Source of the DNA: a bacterium
GTDB taxonomy: Bacteria; Armatimonadota; UBA5829
DNA length: 64,000 nucleotides
Reading direction: 5' to 3'
Assembly (NCBI GenBank): GCA_021373255.1
Contig: JAJFTD010000041.1
Location: 1 to 64,000, forward strand
A program made the translations under genes and the position numbers. Under the pieces are notes generated by a model that was not told the origin of the DNA, ran no database searches, and saw only the letters and a program-made list of their open reading frames with translations. Below are positions 16,170-25,487 of this stretch, in pieces. How positions within the stretch are numbered: position 1 is the first letter of the stretch; the number at the start of each line of letters is the position of its first letter.

Positions 16170-16710
16170 GCTTTCAATGCACATCCTCGACCTCGCGCAG
16201 AACTCCATAGCCGCAGGAGCGAGCAGACTGGAGATAGAAGTCGCTGCCGACACAAACGCTGACCGGCTGGTAATTTCGCTGCAGGACAATGGACGTGGCA
16301 TGGCCCCCGATTTCGTTTCGAGAGTGAAGGACCCGTTCGTAACCACCCGCACCACCAGACGAGTAGGGCTCGGGATTCCCATGTTCGATGCAGCCGCGAG
16401 GGCATGTGACGGCAGGCTGGCGATTCAATCATCACCCGGAAAGGGCACTTATCTTGCTGCAACATTCAAGCTAAGTCACATAGACCGAGCCCCCCTGGGC
16501 GACATAGCATCGACCATAGTCACAATTATAGCCGTAAACCCAGACCTGCACCTGCGCTACACGCAGCGCGTAGACGACAAAGCATTCATATTCGATACCG
16601 ACGAACTCAAAACCCAGCTAGACGGCGTCCCCCTAAACGAGGGCCCAGTGCTCAAATGGATAGGCGAATACGTAAAACAAGGCACAAGCGAAGAAACGGA
16701 AATCAATTAG
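16162..16710 (+). CDS. HATPase (histidine-kinase-like ATP-binding protein)
   Basis: 182 residues from the ATG at 16162, which overlaps the PHP stop by 8 bases; GGAGGG lies upstream. The GHKL motifs are MHILDLAQNSIAAGA (N-box), LQDNGRGMAP (G1) and TTRRVGLGIPMFDAAAR (G2). There is no phospho-acceptor His domain, so it is a stand-alone ATPase or regulator. The C-terminal 60 residues are not familiar. It is the last gene of the regulatory block before the ferredoxin and HydC-HydB-HydA genes. Confidence 0.82.
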   Translation: MRELSMHILDLAQNSIAAGASRLEIEVAADTNADRLVISLQDNGRGMAPDFVSRVKDPFVTTRTTRRVGLGIPMFDAAARACDGRLAIQSSPGKGTYLAATFKLSHIDRAPLGDIASTIVTIIAVNPDLHLRYTQRVDDKAFIFDTDELKTQLDGVPLNEGPVLKWIGEYVKQGTSEETEIN

Positions 16711-16743
16711 GAGTTATGAATTGAGAAGGGACAGGCCTAACAG

Positions 16744-16784
16744 CTAACAAATTCCCTCTCCCCTGGCGGGAGAGGGTTAGGGTG
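16744..16784. repeat. CCCTCTCCC...GGGAGAGGG dispersed palindrome
   Basis: CCCTCTCCCCTGGCGGGAGAGGG followed by TTAGGGTGAGGG is an inverted repeat with a second partial copy. A near-identical unit is at 22973-23012 and a truncated one at about 29370. Similar units are widespread in bacterial intergenic DNA; origin unknown here. Confidence 0.7.
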
Positions 16785-16828
16785 AGGGGGCAACGTAAGG
16801 CTTATATGCTTTTTATGCTGTCAGAGAA

Positions 16829-16888
16829 GCGGATCACAGATCCGCAATATATGGGTCCAGGATGAGACACATCCTGGACCATCAGGAA
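16829..16888. repeat. palindromic hairpin cluster
   Basis: Two neighbouring perfect hairpins: GCGGATC-ACA-GATCCGC, then GGTCCAGGATG-AGACA-CATCCTGGACC. The first is identical to hairpins in the repeats at 29437 and 31135. No gene lies between 16711 and 16968. Confidence 0.6.
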
Positions 16889-16968
16889 TCCTGGCCCAGG
16901 TAAAAGACCCAGGTAAGACTGACAACCGTAAACCAACAACCGTTACACAAACCGAGAGGTGATTACAC

Positions 16969-17328
16969 ATGAAAACGCTCGAAGATCTGAAAAAAGTCCG
17001 CGAACAGGCCTTGGAGCAGATGAAGCTCCGCGAGGGCAAGTTCTCGGCGAAGGTAGTTGTGGCTATGGGCACCTGCGGAATTGCTGCTGGTGCGCGCGAG
17101 GTTATGGCTGCCATCCTTGATGAGCTGGACAAGCGGGGCATCAGCGATGTCGCCGTCACCCAGACAGGCTGCAAGGGCCTGTGCGAGCAGGAACCGACTG
17201 TGGACATCATCAAGAACGGCCAGAGCGTGACCTATGGCTATGTCGATGCCGACAAAGCCCGCCAGATAATCGCTCAGCACGTAGTAAACGGTAACGTAAT
17301 AGGAGACTGGGTAGTCTCCGCGAGCTAG
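16969..17328 (+). CDS. thioredoxin-like [2Fe-2S] ferredoxin (set II)
   Basis: 119 residues, homologous to the protein at 9815. The [2Fe-2S] cysteines lie in MGTCGIAAGA and QTGCKGLCEQEP, with a C-terminal ARQIIAQHVVNGNVIGDW. GAGAGGTG precedes the ATG. It is probably an electron carrier co-expressed with HydC-HydB-HydA of set II. Confidence 0.87.
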   Translation: MKTLEDLKKVREQALEQMKLREGKFSAKVVVAMGTCGIAAGAREVMAAILDELDKRGISDVAVTQTGCKGLCEQEPTVDIIKNGQSVTYGYVDADKARQIIAQHVVNGNVIGDWVVSAS

Positions 17329-17331
17329 TGC

Positions 17332-17425
17332 AATTGAGAGTTAAGAATGAAGAGTGAAGAATTGGCCCGGATGAACAGCGTTTCTTCCCCATTCTCAACT
17401 CTTAATTCTCAATTCTTAACTCTCT
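17332..17425. repeat. imperfect purine/pyrimidine inverted repeat
   Basis: The left arm (ATTGAGAGTTAAGAATGAAG...) and the right arm (...CAATTCTTAACTCTC) form an imperfect long inverted repeat in the 160-bp gap before hydC. Related GAGAGTTAAGAATT-like tracts occur at 4370, 5585, 7967 and 29340. Confidence 0.5.
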
Positions 17426-17488
17426 TCCAACCTCGGGTGTATGACGCTCTGAGGGGGCTTCAGAAGCCCGGTTAGGAGGTAAGGAATC

Positions 17489-18007
17489 TTGTCATCTCAT
17501 ACTTGCGAATGCGAAGCAAAAGCCAAGGCGGCTCAGGAAGAAGAGGCCAGGCTGTACGAAGAGCTGGATGTAATTATCCAAAAGCACAAGGAAGTAAAGG
17601 GACCCCTTATCCAGGTGTTGCATGCTGCGCAAGAGCTGTTCGGCTGGCTGCCGGAAAAGGCGCAGGCCAGGATTGCCAAGGGGTTGGATGTGCCGCTGAG
17701 CGAGGTCCATGGCGTGCTCAGCTTCTACTCCTTCTTTACTACAGTGCCACGGGGCAAGCACACCATAAGGGTCTGCCTCGGCACGGCGTGCTACGTCCGT
17801 GGGGGCAAGCAGGTGCTCGAGAAGTTCCAACAGGAACTGGGCATCAACGTGAACAACACCACTGAGGACCGGGAGTTTTCCCTTGAGGTGAATAGATGCG
17901 TGGGGGCGTGTGGTTTGGCTCCGGTCGTGACCGTTGGCCCTGATATCTATCGTCGCGTCAAAGTGGACAAAATCCCGGAAATCATTAAAAAGTACAGGGG
18001 GAGCTAG
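17489..18007 (+). CDS. hydC: hydrogenase set II HydC / NuoE-like subunit
   Basis: 172 residues beginning at a TTG with a very good TAGGAGGTAAGGA site. After an acidic helical N-terminus rich in Glu/Lys come VHGVLSFYSFF, VCLGTACYVRGG and NRCVGACGLAP, the four Cys of the [2Fe-2S] cluster. The partner HydB-GltD gene begins 5 bases after the stop. Confidence 0.92.
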   Translation: MSSHTCECEAKAKAAQEEEARLYEELDVIIQKHKEVKGPLIQVLHAAQELFGWLPEKAQARIAKGLDVPLSEVHGVLSFYSFFTTVPRGKHTIRVCLGTACYVRGGKQVLEKFQQELGINVNNTTEDREFSLEVNRCVGACGLAPVVTVGPDIYRRVKVDKIPEIIKKYRGS

Positions 18008-18012
18008 AGGCA

Positions 18013-21000
18013 ATGGCTGACAAGTTCTATAGAACCCACGTGCTTGTCTGCGCGGGCGCGGGGTGCGTCTCGTGCGGCTGTCAGGATGTGGCAAACGCAT
18101 TTAGCCGTGAGATCGAGCTGCACGGCCTCGGTGACGAGGTCAAGCTGGTTATGACCGGGTGCATGGGCTCGTGCAACCTCGGCCCTGTCGCAGCCGTCCT
18201 GCCCGATGGCACGTTTTACGAAAAGCTGACCGCTGAGGGCGCGCATCGTATAGTAGAAGAGCATCTTCTCAAGGGCCGCCCTGTTGAAGACTTTATGCAT
18301 AGAGAAGGCGACAACATCGTTCTCCCCAAAATGGAGGAGTTGCCGTTCTTCAAGATGCAGAAAAAGATCGTGCTGCGCAACTGCGGCGTGATCGATCCCG
18401 GCAACATAGAAGAGTATATCGCCCGCGACGGCTACTCTGCGCTTGCGAAGGCGCTTGGTGAGATGACCCGGGAGGAGGTGATCGATGAGATCAAGCGTTC
18501 CGGTCTCAGAGGTCGTGGCGGCGGCGGATTTTCCACAGGTATGAAGTGGGAGTTCACTGCCAAAGCACAGGGCGATCAGAAATATGTTTTGTGCAACGCG
18601 GACGAGGGCGACCCCGGCGCGTTTATGGACAGATCAGTGCTGGAGGGTGATCCGCACTCTGTCATAGAAGCGATGACCATCGCGGGCTACGCCATCGGCT
18701 CGAACCAAGGCTATGTATATGTCCGAGCTGAGTATCCCCTTGCCATCGAGAGGCTTTCAACTGCTATCAGGCAGGCGAGGGAGTGGGGCTTCTTGAGCAG
18801 TGATATACTCGGAACCGGCTTTGGTTTCGACTTGGATATACGCATAGGCGCAGGCGCGTTTGTCTGCGGCGAAGAAACTGCACTTATGGCGAGTATTGAG
18901 GGCAAACGCGGTGAGCCCAGGCCCAGACCTCCGTTTCCGGCTATCTCCGGCTTGTGGGAGTGCCCGACCCTCCTTAATAATGTAGAGACCTACGCCAATA
19001 TCACCTGGATCATAATCAATGGGGCTGACGAGTTCGCGAAGATCGGCACCGAGGGGAGCAAGGGGACCAAGGTCTTCGCTCTCGCGGGCGCCATCAACAA
19101 TTCGGGCCTTGTGGAAGTTCCCATGGGCACCAGCCTAGGCGACATTATCTTCGACATCGGTGGAGGCGTCCGCAACGGCAAGGCGTTCAAAGCCGCGCAG
19201 GCCGGTGGGCCTTCCGGTGGATGCATCCCCAAGGAGTTCCTGAACGTCCCTATGGACTATGACTCGTTAAAGGAACTCGGCGCAATGATGGGCTCCGGTG
19301 GACTTATTATCATGGACGAGGGCACATGTATGGTGGACCTCGCGAGGTACTTCCTGGACTTCATTCAGGACGAGTCCTGTGGCAAGTGCACACCGTGTAG
19401 AATCGGGACTAAGCGAATGCTCGAAATTCTCGATCGCATTTGCCATGGTTTGGGTCAGGAGGGGGATATCGAACTGTTGATCAACCTCGGCAACCAGATC
19501 AAAGACTCCGCCCTCTGCGGGCTCGGCCAGACTGCCCCGAACCCTGTCCTCTCCACCATCCGCTATTTCCGACATGAGTATGAAGCCCACATCCGGGACA
19601 AGCGATGCCCCGCGTGTGTGTGCAACTCGCTCTTCGATGCTCCGTGCTCGCACACGTGCCCGGCAGGGACGCAGGTCCCGCAGTATGTGGCGCTGGTCGC
19701 CAACCGCCGGTTCACTGACGCTCTGCGGCTGATTCGGGACAAGAACCCATTCACATCAGCGTGTGGCCGCGTCTGCAACGCCCCGTGTGAGGACAAGTGC
19801 CGCAGAGCTCAGATTGATGAGCCGCTGTCCATCAGGGCATTAAAGAGATTTGCCGCTGATTCCGCTGAGATTGGCAGTCTGCCGCTTCCGGGTAAACGAA
19901 TCAGCAGAGCCGCAGGAAAGCGCGTCGCCATCATCGGCGGCGGCCCCTCAGGTCTTACGGCTGCATACCACCTCGCCAGGCTGGGACATCTGCCGACGGT
20001 CTTCGAGGCTGAATCGGTGGCTGGTGGAATGCTGGCAACGTGCATTCCTCCATACAGGCTCCCGCGCACAGTCATCCAGGGCGAGATCGATATGATCAAG
20101 GCCACCGGTGTTGAGATCAAGCTGAACACCAGAGTCGGTAAGGACATCTCGTTCGAGAAGATCCGCAAAGACTATGACGCCATCTACCTCGCCACCGGTG
20201 CCGACAAGGGTTGGACCCTTGGTATACCCGGTGAAGACCTGCAGGGTGTGTTCGATTCCATCACATTCCTCAAGGATGTGAACTTGGGCAAGAACACCAT
20301 CAAGGTCGGTGAGAGTGTGGCAGTGATTGGTGGTGGAAATGCCGCTATCGATGCCGCCCGCACCGCCAAGAGGCTGGGCGCAAAGAATGTCACCATCGTT
20401 TATCGACGTCTAAAGGAAGACATGCCCGCTGCGTCTGAGGAGATTCACGAGGCTGAGCTGGAGGGTATTGAGATCAAACTCCTTGCCCTTCCGATAGAAG
20501 CTATTGGCCAAGGTGGAAAGCTAACTTCGTTGAAGTGCCAGAGGCTTGAGTTAGCCCAGTTCGACAAATCAGGCCGACGTTCTCCCAAGCCAGTCGAGGG
20601 AGCCACATTCGACCTGCCTGTGGATACGGTCATCACAGCGATCAGCCAAGAACCGGATATCCAGTTCCTCGGTGGTGAGATCAAGACCCGTAGAGGCGGC
20701 ACGGTCGATGTTCAGGCATCTACCATGGGCACTAACGTTGACGGCATATTCGCCGGTGGTGATGTAGTTAGCGGTCCGTGGACGGTGATCGGAGCAATCG
20801 GAGATGGTATCAAAGCTGCAATCTCAATCGATCGCTACCTCGGTGGCGACGGTGAGCTTGCATCCGATGCCGCTGAGATCACGATACCCGCCGCGCCTGA
20901 AGACGTAGACGATATAGTTGAAACCCCGCGCGTCTGCTGCAATACGCTTGCGGTCGAGAAGCGCACTGGAATGACCGAAGTCGACCTCGGTTACTCCCGT

Positions 21001-21054
21001 GAGCAGGCGCTGCGCGAGGCGGCTCGCTGCCTGCGCTGCGATGCTGGGACGTAA
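18013..21054 (+). CDS. hydB: HydB-GltD fusion: NuoF-like subunit fused to an NADPH-type flavin oxidoreductase
   Basis: 1013 residues. Residues 1-115 are a thioredoxin-like [2Fe-2S] domain (VCAGAGCVSCG and MTGCMGSCNLGP). Residues about 120-545 are the NuoF core (GRGGGGFSTGMKW, NADEGDPGAFMDR and ESCGKCTPCRIGT). From about 545 a GltD-like module follows, with a Cys-rich [4Fe-4S] part (CSHTCPAGTQVPQYV, CGRVCNAPCEDKCRRA), FAD motif AIIGGGPSGLTAAYHLARLG and NAD(P) motif AVIGGGNAAIDAARTAKRLG. The set I HydB instead ends in two ferredoxin motifs. The fusion suggests that NADPH and NADH are both linked to ferredoxin and H2, as proposed for Stn-like enzymes. Start follows GAGGCA. Confidence 0.92.
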   Translation: MADKFYRTHVLVCAGAGCVSCGCQDVANAFSREIELHGLGDEVKLVMTGCMGSCNLGPVAAVLPDGTFYEKLTAEGAHRIVEEHLLKGRPVEDFMHREGDNIVLPKMEELPFFKMQKKIVLRNCGVIDPGNIEEYIARDGYSALAKALGEMTREEVIDEIKRSGLRGRGGGGFSTGMKWEFTAKAQGDQKYVLCNADEGDPGAFMDRSVLEGDPHSVIEAMTIAGYAIGSNQGYVYVRAEYPLAIERLSTAIRQAREWGFLSSDILGTGFGFDLDIRIGAGAFVCGEETALMASIEGKRGEPRPRPPFPAISGLWECPTLLNNVETYANITWIIINGADEFAKIGTEGSKGTKVFALAGAINNSGLVEVPMGTSLGDIIFDIGGGVRNGKAFKAAQAGGPSGGCIPKEFLNVPMDYDSLKELGAMMGSGGLIIMDEGTCMVDLARYFLDFIQDESCGKCTPCRIGTKRMLEILDRICHGLGQEGDIELLINLGNQIKDSALCGLGQTAPNPVLSTIRYFRHEYEAHIRDKRCPACVCNSLFDAPCSHTCPAGTQVPQYVALVANRRFTDALRLIRDKNPFTSACGRVCNAPCEDKCRRAQIDEPLSIRALKRFAADSAEIGSLPLPGKRISRAAGKRVAIIGGGPSGLTAAYHLARLGHLPTVFEAESVAGGMLATCIPPYRLPRTVIQGEIDMIKATGVEIKLNTRVGKDISFEKIRKDYDAIYLATGADKGWTLGIPGEDLQGVFDSITFLKDVNLGKNTIKVGESVAVIGGGNAAIDAARTAKRLGAKNVTIVYRRLKEDMPAASEEIHEAELEGIEIKLLALPIEAIGQGGKLTSLKCQRLELAQFDKSGRRSPKPVEGATFDLPVDTVITAISQEPDIQFLGGEIKTRRGGTVDVQASTMGTNVDGIFAGGDVVSGPWTVIGAIGDGIKAAISIDRYLGGDGELASDAAEITIPAAPEDVDDIVETPRVCCNTLAVEKRTGMTEVDLGYSREQALREAARCLRCDAGT

Positions 21055-21145
21055 CCCGCATTATTCACGAAAACGCAGATACGGCAAGCACTAATGACGT
21101 ATCTGCAATCTAATCAGGAATAATGCGGGCTAGAGGGAGATAAAA

Positions 21146-22930
21146 ATGGATAACATCAAAGTTACCGTTGATAATATAACTGTTGAAGTTCCGAAAGGCA
21201 GCACCGTTCTCGATGCGGCTCGCGCGGCTGGGATATATGTCCCAACGCTCTGCCACATGGACGGCCACAAGTCGCTTGGTGCGTGCCGGGTGTGCTTGGC
21301 TGAAGTGGAAGGTGGGCGCGGGTTGGTCGCAAGTTGCGCATTCCCTGCTACTGATGGCATGAAAGTACGTACCAACACCAAGCGGGTGCACGATGCCCGC
21401 AAGACCGTGGTGGAACTGATGCTTTCGGCCCACAGGCAGGAGTGCCTGACCTGCGTGCGCAGTCTCAACTGCGAACTGCAGGCTCTCGCCAAGATGATGG
21501 GCATTCAGGAGAACCGTTTTCAGGGCGCAATGCCGCCGGAACTGGTGGACACCAGTTCGCCCAGCGTGGTCCGCGACTCCAGCAAGTGCATTCTCTGCAG
21601 GCGCTGCGTCACGGTGTGCCGCGACGTCCAGAGCGTGGGTCAGCTCTTCCCTGTAGATCGTGGATTCGGGACAGTCATCGCCCCTGCCGCGAAGAAGAAC
21701 CTCGCCGATGTAGCGTGCGTGGCCTGCGGGCAATGTATCACTGCCTGCCCTGTTGGCGCGCTTAAAGAGAAGAGCCACAAAGAGCGTGTCTGGGCTGCTC
21801 TTAATGACCCTGAGAAGTATGTTGTGGTGCAGACAGCTCCGGCTGTTCGCGCGGCGATAGGTGAGGAGTTTGGCATGCCTGCTGGGAGCTTGGTTACCAA
21901 GAAGATGGTCGCCGGACTCAGGCGCCTGGGCTTTGACAAGGTCTTTGATACCGACTTCACCGCCGACCTTACCATCCTCGAAGAGGGCAACGAGCTTCTG
22001 CAGCGCCTGAAGACCGGCGGAGTGCTCCCGATGATCACATCCTGCTCACCGGGCTGGATCAACTTCATCGAACACTTCTACCCCGAGCTTCTCCCGCACC
22101 TGTCGAGCTGCAAGAGCCCACAGCAGATGTTCGGTGCACTCGCGAAAACATACTACGCGGATAAAATCGGCGTAAAGCCGGAGAATATGTTCTGCGTCTC
22201 CATAATGCCCTGCACCGCTAAGAAGCTCGAAGCGGGCCGAGATGAGATGTGCAGCGTTGAGGACATCCCCGATGTCGACGCCGTGCTGACCACTCGCGAA
22301 GCCGCCCAGATGATGCGAGAGATGGGTGTCGACTTCCAGCGTCTGCCCGATGAGACTTTCGACGAGCCACTGGGTATCTCCACCGGCGCCGCCGTCATCT
22401 TCGGCGCTACAGGTGGTGTTATGGAAGCTGCCCTGCGAACGGTCTACGAAGTGGTTACAGGCGATGATCTGAAAGATGTCAACTTCACCGCTGTCCGCGG
22501 CCTTGAAGGCATTAAAGAAGCAACGGTTAAGATGGTATGTGTTGAAGGAAAAGGCGAGTTGGACGTAAAAGTAGCAGTAGCCAGCGGCCTATCCAATGCA
22601 CGCAAGTTGATGGATTTGATCATGGAAGGCAAAGCCGATTACCATTTCATCGAGATCATGTGCTGCCCCGGCGGCTGCATAGGTGGTGGTGGCCAGCCTA
22701 TCCCAACCACGGATGAGATCCGCCAAAAGCGAATCGAAGCGATCTACCAGGAGGACGAGGGCCTGCCAGTGCGCAAGTCCCACGAAAATCCTGCAGTAAT
22801 GGCGCTCTACAAGGAGTTTCTTGGCGAACCCCTGGGCCACCAAAGCCACAAACTGCTTCACACCAAGTACACGCCAAGGTCCATGTGGCCGACCGACGTA
22901 CCCTTGGACGAAGAAGCGAAAGTGAAGTAG
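21146..22930 (+). CDS. hydA: [FeFe]-hydrogenase catalytic subunit HydA II
   Basis: 594 residues. N-terminal [2Fe-2S] domain (Cys 36, 47, 50, 64), His-Cys [4Fe-4S] region near 96-109, CILCRRC (148) and CVACGQC (191). H-cluster loops are TSCSPGW (298-304), SIMPCTAKK (352-360) and IMCCPGGC. The Ser in TSCS and the Cys in SCKSPQQ (322) are shared with set III. This is probably the active H2-producing or H2-consuming subunit. GAGGGAG lies before the ATG, and 91 bp separate it from the HydB-GltD gene. Confidence 0.94.
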   Translation: MDNIKVTVDNITVEVPKGSTVLDAARAAGIYVPTLCHMDGHKSLGACRVCLAEVEGGRGLVASCAFPATDGMKVRTNTKRVHDARKTVVELMLSAHRQECLTCVRSLNCELQALAKMMGIQENRFQGAMPPELVDTSSPSVVRDSSKCILCRRCVTVCRDVQSVGQLFPVDRGFGTVIAPAAKKNLADVACVACGQCITACPVGALKEKSHKERVWAALNDPEKYVVVQTAPAVRAAIGEEFGMPAGSLVTKKMVAGLRRLGFDKVFDTDFTADLTILEEGNELLQRLKTGGVLPMITSCSPGWINFIEHFYPELLPHLSSCKSPQQMFGALAKTYYADKIGVKPENMFCVSIMPCTAKKLEAGRDEMCSVEDIPDVDAVLTTREAAQMMREMGVDFQRLPDETFDEPLGISTGAAVIFGATGGVMEAALRTVYEVVTGDDLKDVNFTAVRGLEGIKEATVKMVCVEGKGELDVKVAVASGLSNARKLMDLIMEGKADYHFIEIMCCPGGCIGGGGQPIPTTDEIRQKRIEAIYQEDEGLPVRKSHENPAVMALYKEFLGEPLGHQSHKLLHTKYTPRSMWPTDVPLDEEAKVK

Positions 22931-22972
22931 CCAAATAGCTTGATGGCTAGATAGTGTAATGGTCTGATAGTC

Positions 22973-23012
22973 TCCCTCTCCCCACGGCGGGAGAGGGTCG
23001 GGGTGAGGGGGA
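22973..23012. repeat. CCCTCTCCC...GGGAGAGGG dispersed palindrome, copy 2
   Basis: CCCTCTCCCCACGGCGGGAG forms a palindrome with AGGGTCGGGGTGAGGGG, as in the copy at 16744. It lies just after hydA II and might act as a weak terminator or processing site. Confidence 0.7.
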
Positions 23013-23073
23013 GACGCTTAAATCATTGAGATGGTAAACCCGTTGAATGGGCGCAGGCGCTTATTGATACGAT

Positions 23074-23730
23074 GTGCTGCGGAATTTGCGTTGTCGGATT
23101 GTGTCCTTTCTATATACAGGTAGGGCTATTGTGGAAAACCTCTGGAATACTGGCAAGAAAAGACAGTTCCTCATGGCGTTTATATCGCTTATGGTGGTTA
23201 TTGCATATAGCTTTCTGCATTCTCTTGTAGTAATGCTCGTAGGCATTAGTGTAGTTGCCAGTTTATTTGCCGGATTCCAAGAGCCAAGTAGGTTGTCGCT
23301 GAGAGATTTAGGCACAAGAATAAGTTACGCCATCCTATTCTCTGTTATACAGATAGGCGTGATGGCAGTGCTTGCGGTATTTATAAGCGGGGTTGCAAAG
23401 AATGTGATTATCAGTGCAATTTCGATACTTTTCATATTCGCCGTTCCGCTGGCTGCCATAGGGAAGATGTCACCGTTCAAGGCTGGCTTTGCATCCATGC
23501 AATACTGGATTCCAAACGGTTTTATTGTGCTGTTCAAGACTCTTGTAGTTGCCTCATTCGCCACGATTGTTGCGGGACTGCTAACGAGTGCAATTATACC
23601 TTGGGTTGGGCTTTCGGAAGGCTCTGTAGGTGTGATCACAGGTGTCGTTGGTATGTGGGTAGCGTTGCTTTACTCATGTTTCCTGATCTGCCTTGACTAT
23701 TACTTCGAAGGCAACGCTTTGTTAGAATAA
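23074..23730 (+). CDS. hypothetical multi-helix membrane protein
   Basis: 218 residues, five to six hydrophobic helices: FLMAFISLMVVIAYSFLHSLVVMLVGISVVASLFAGF, ILFSVIQIGVMAVLAVFISG, NVIISAISILFIFAVPLAAIG, FIVLFKTLVVASFATIVAGLL and VGVITGVVGMWVALLYSCFLI. The GTG start lacks a good ribosome site; MAFISLMVV could also be the start. The family is not recognised. It is 10 bp upstream of the T2SF-like fragment. Confidence 0.6.
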   Translation: MLRNLRCRIVSFLYTGRAIVENLWNTGKKRQFLMAFISLMVVIAYSFLHSLVVMLVGISVVASLFAGFQEPSRLSLRDLGTRISYAILFSVIQIGVMAVLAVFISGVAKNVIISAISILFIFAVPLAAIGKMSPFKAGFASMQYWIPNGFIVLFKTLVVASFATIVAGLLTSAIIPWVGLSEGSVGVITGVVGMWVALLYSCFLICLDYYFEGNALLE

Positions 23731-23739
23731 GGATCATAT

Positions 23740-24063
23740 ATGTATTCGCAGCAAGACTTGCTCACTTTCTGGGAGATACTGGCAAAACGCACTTGCGCAG
23801 GCCAGAATTTGGTTTCTTCTTTAGAAATAATAAGTAATCGGTTAGCTGATTCACCATTGGCTGAGGTTGCTAGAAGTTTAGGCAATGATTTGAGAAATGG
23901 TCTCACCCTTACAGAAGCTATGAGCAAGCATCCTGATGCATTCAAAAAGCATGTTTTATGTTGGGTCGAAGGTGGCGAAATGGCTGGGATTTTGGATCGG
24001 ATGTTTGTATTCATCTTAGAATCCGCATGGCGATGTCCAGATTGCATTTTGGGAACATCATGA
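23740..24063 (+). CDS. truncated T2SF (PilC/GspF-like) domain protein
   Basis: 107 residues resembling the first half of a type II secretion system F domain: FWEILAKRTCAGQNLVSSLEIIS, LRNGLTLTEAMSKHPDAFKK and WVEGGEMAGILDRMFVFILE (the GExxGxLD signature). The usual membrane helices that follow are missing; it ends in ESAWRCPDC. It could be a remnant of a pilus platform protein or a stand-alone half domain. No partner pilus gene is adjacent. Confidence 0.55.
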   Translation: MYSQQDLLTFWEILAKRTCAGQNLVSSLEIISNRLADSPLAEVARSLGNDLRNGLTLTEAMSKHPDAFKKHVLCWVEGGEMAGILDRMFVFILESAWRCPDCILGTS

Positions 24064-24189
24064 AGTATATAGAGCTTGGTATTCCTGATACACCAAGGCT
24101 ATGTTGCCCTTCGTAGATGGCCGGAGTGAGTCGTTTAATCCTGGCGCTACCACCATACCGTAAGCCGAGGAGAATGGAGGATTTGGATA

Positions 24190-25404
24190 TTGGTTGATAT
24201 TGTGGACACAGGACAGCGTTCCCGTGTCGCAATGGTAGGTGATTGGTTATATAGTAAACTTTCGCGAGTTACATCAAGTGGACAACTGATAAGAGAGATA
24301 GATGGCCTGCGGTTCATAGCGATCACGGCTGTTGTGGTGTGCCACATTAACACAGACCTGATTAAAGCGACATATGGTCACTATCCGGCGACTGTCGCGG
24401 CTAACGGCTTTTTTAACTGGCTTTTTAGCAATGGCTCTATCGGCGTGCATTTGTTCTTTGTAATAAGTGGTTTCGTATTAGCTCTACCATTTGCGCAGCA
24501 TTATCTCTGTAAGAAGACCAAGCCAAAACTCGGACGTTATTTCCTGCGTAGAGTCACTCGCCTGGAGCCGCCTTATATCTTGAACTTATTGTTTCTCGCT
24601 GTTATGCGAGTTGCGATTATGGGTGATTCACCCGGGGCTGTATTGCCGCACCTGGCTGCCAGCATAGGCTATGTGCATAACATCATCTATCAATCGATGA
24701 GCACGATTAATCAAGTTGCGTGGTCGCTGGAGATAGAGGTTCAATTCTATGTGCTTGCACCATTAATCGCGAAAATGTTTCTTATAAGAGGCACCGCAGC
24801 GAGACGGCTTGCCATCGTTGGTATGGCGGCAGTTTTTACAATCGCGCAGAATCTCATACCGGTAGACAGTTGGTTCTTCAACCATTTCAACATGAGCATA
24901 ATCTATAAGATGCAGTATTTCCTTATGGGCTTTCTGCTGGTTGATATTTATCTCTTGAATTGGAAGAGCCAGCCTGAAAAGTGCAGGGCTTGGGATGTGG
25001 TTTCGGCGTTGTGTTGGCTTGGGATCATTCCTGTGTTGAGATTTGGAGCCTTTGTCGAATACCTGGTTCCGGCGCTGATTGTAATTGCCTATATCGGAGC
25101 TTTTCGCGGTAGGCTGATGAGCCGGTTGCTCTCGAGCAGGTTCTTTGTGGTATGTGGAGGGATGTGTTATACGCTGTATCTCTACCATGGCAAGATTGCA
25201 TACGCACTGATGCCGAAGCTGCTGCACTTGCCGCATACCGGATTACTGATGTTCGATGTACCGATGTTAGTAATACTGGCCTATGTGCCGATACTGGCGA
25301 TTTGTGCCTTATTGTTCGCTTTAATCGAAAAGCCCTGCATGAGGCCTGATTGGCCAACAAGACTCAAGGGAGCTGTACTGCGCTGTTTATCAGCCAACCG
25401 CTGA
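24190..25404 (+). CDS. acyltransferase 3 family membrane protein
   Basis: 404 residues beginning at a TTG with GGAGG upstream. Acyltransferase 3 motifs are present: IDGLRFIAITAVVVCHIN (the His follows the family pattern), GSIGVHLFFVISGFVLA, and LGRYFLRRVTRLEPPYI. It has about ten membrane helices. Such enzymes acylate surface sugars or lipids on the membrane. It sits between hydrogenase sets II and III and appears unrelated to them. Confidence 0.85.
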   Translation: MVDIVDTGQRSRVAMVGDWLYSKLSRVTSSGQLIREIDGLRFIAITAVVVCHINTDLIKATYGHYPATVAANGFFNWLFSNGSIGVHLFFVISGFVLALPFAQHYLCKKTKPKLGRYFLRRVTRLEPPYILNLLFLAVMRVAIMGDSPGAVLPHLAASIGYVHNIIYQSMSTINQVAWSLEIEVQFYVLAPLIAKMFLIRGTAARRLAIVGMAAVFTIAQNLIPVDSWFFNHFNMSIIYKMQYFLMGFLLVDIYLLNWKSQPEKCRAWDVVSALCWLGIIPVLRFGAFVEYLVPALIVIAYIGAFRGRLMSRLLSSRFFVVCGGMCYTLYLYHGKIAYALMPKLLHLPHTGLLMFDVPMLVILAYVPILAICALLFALIEKPCMRPDWPTRLKGAVLRCLSANR

Positions 25405-25487
25405 ATGAACGAATAGCACAACACATAGCTTATAGCGCGCAACTCAGAATGTAAAATAATCTCAAACAAACCCGGAGGTAGAGAACA

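Noticed and set aside
15345-16382. A 345-codon frame antisense to the PHP and HATPase genes
   Set aside because: No domain is recognisable, and it overlaps two genes with clear catalytic motifs on the other strand.
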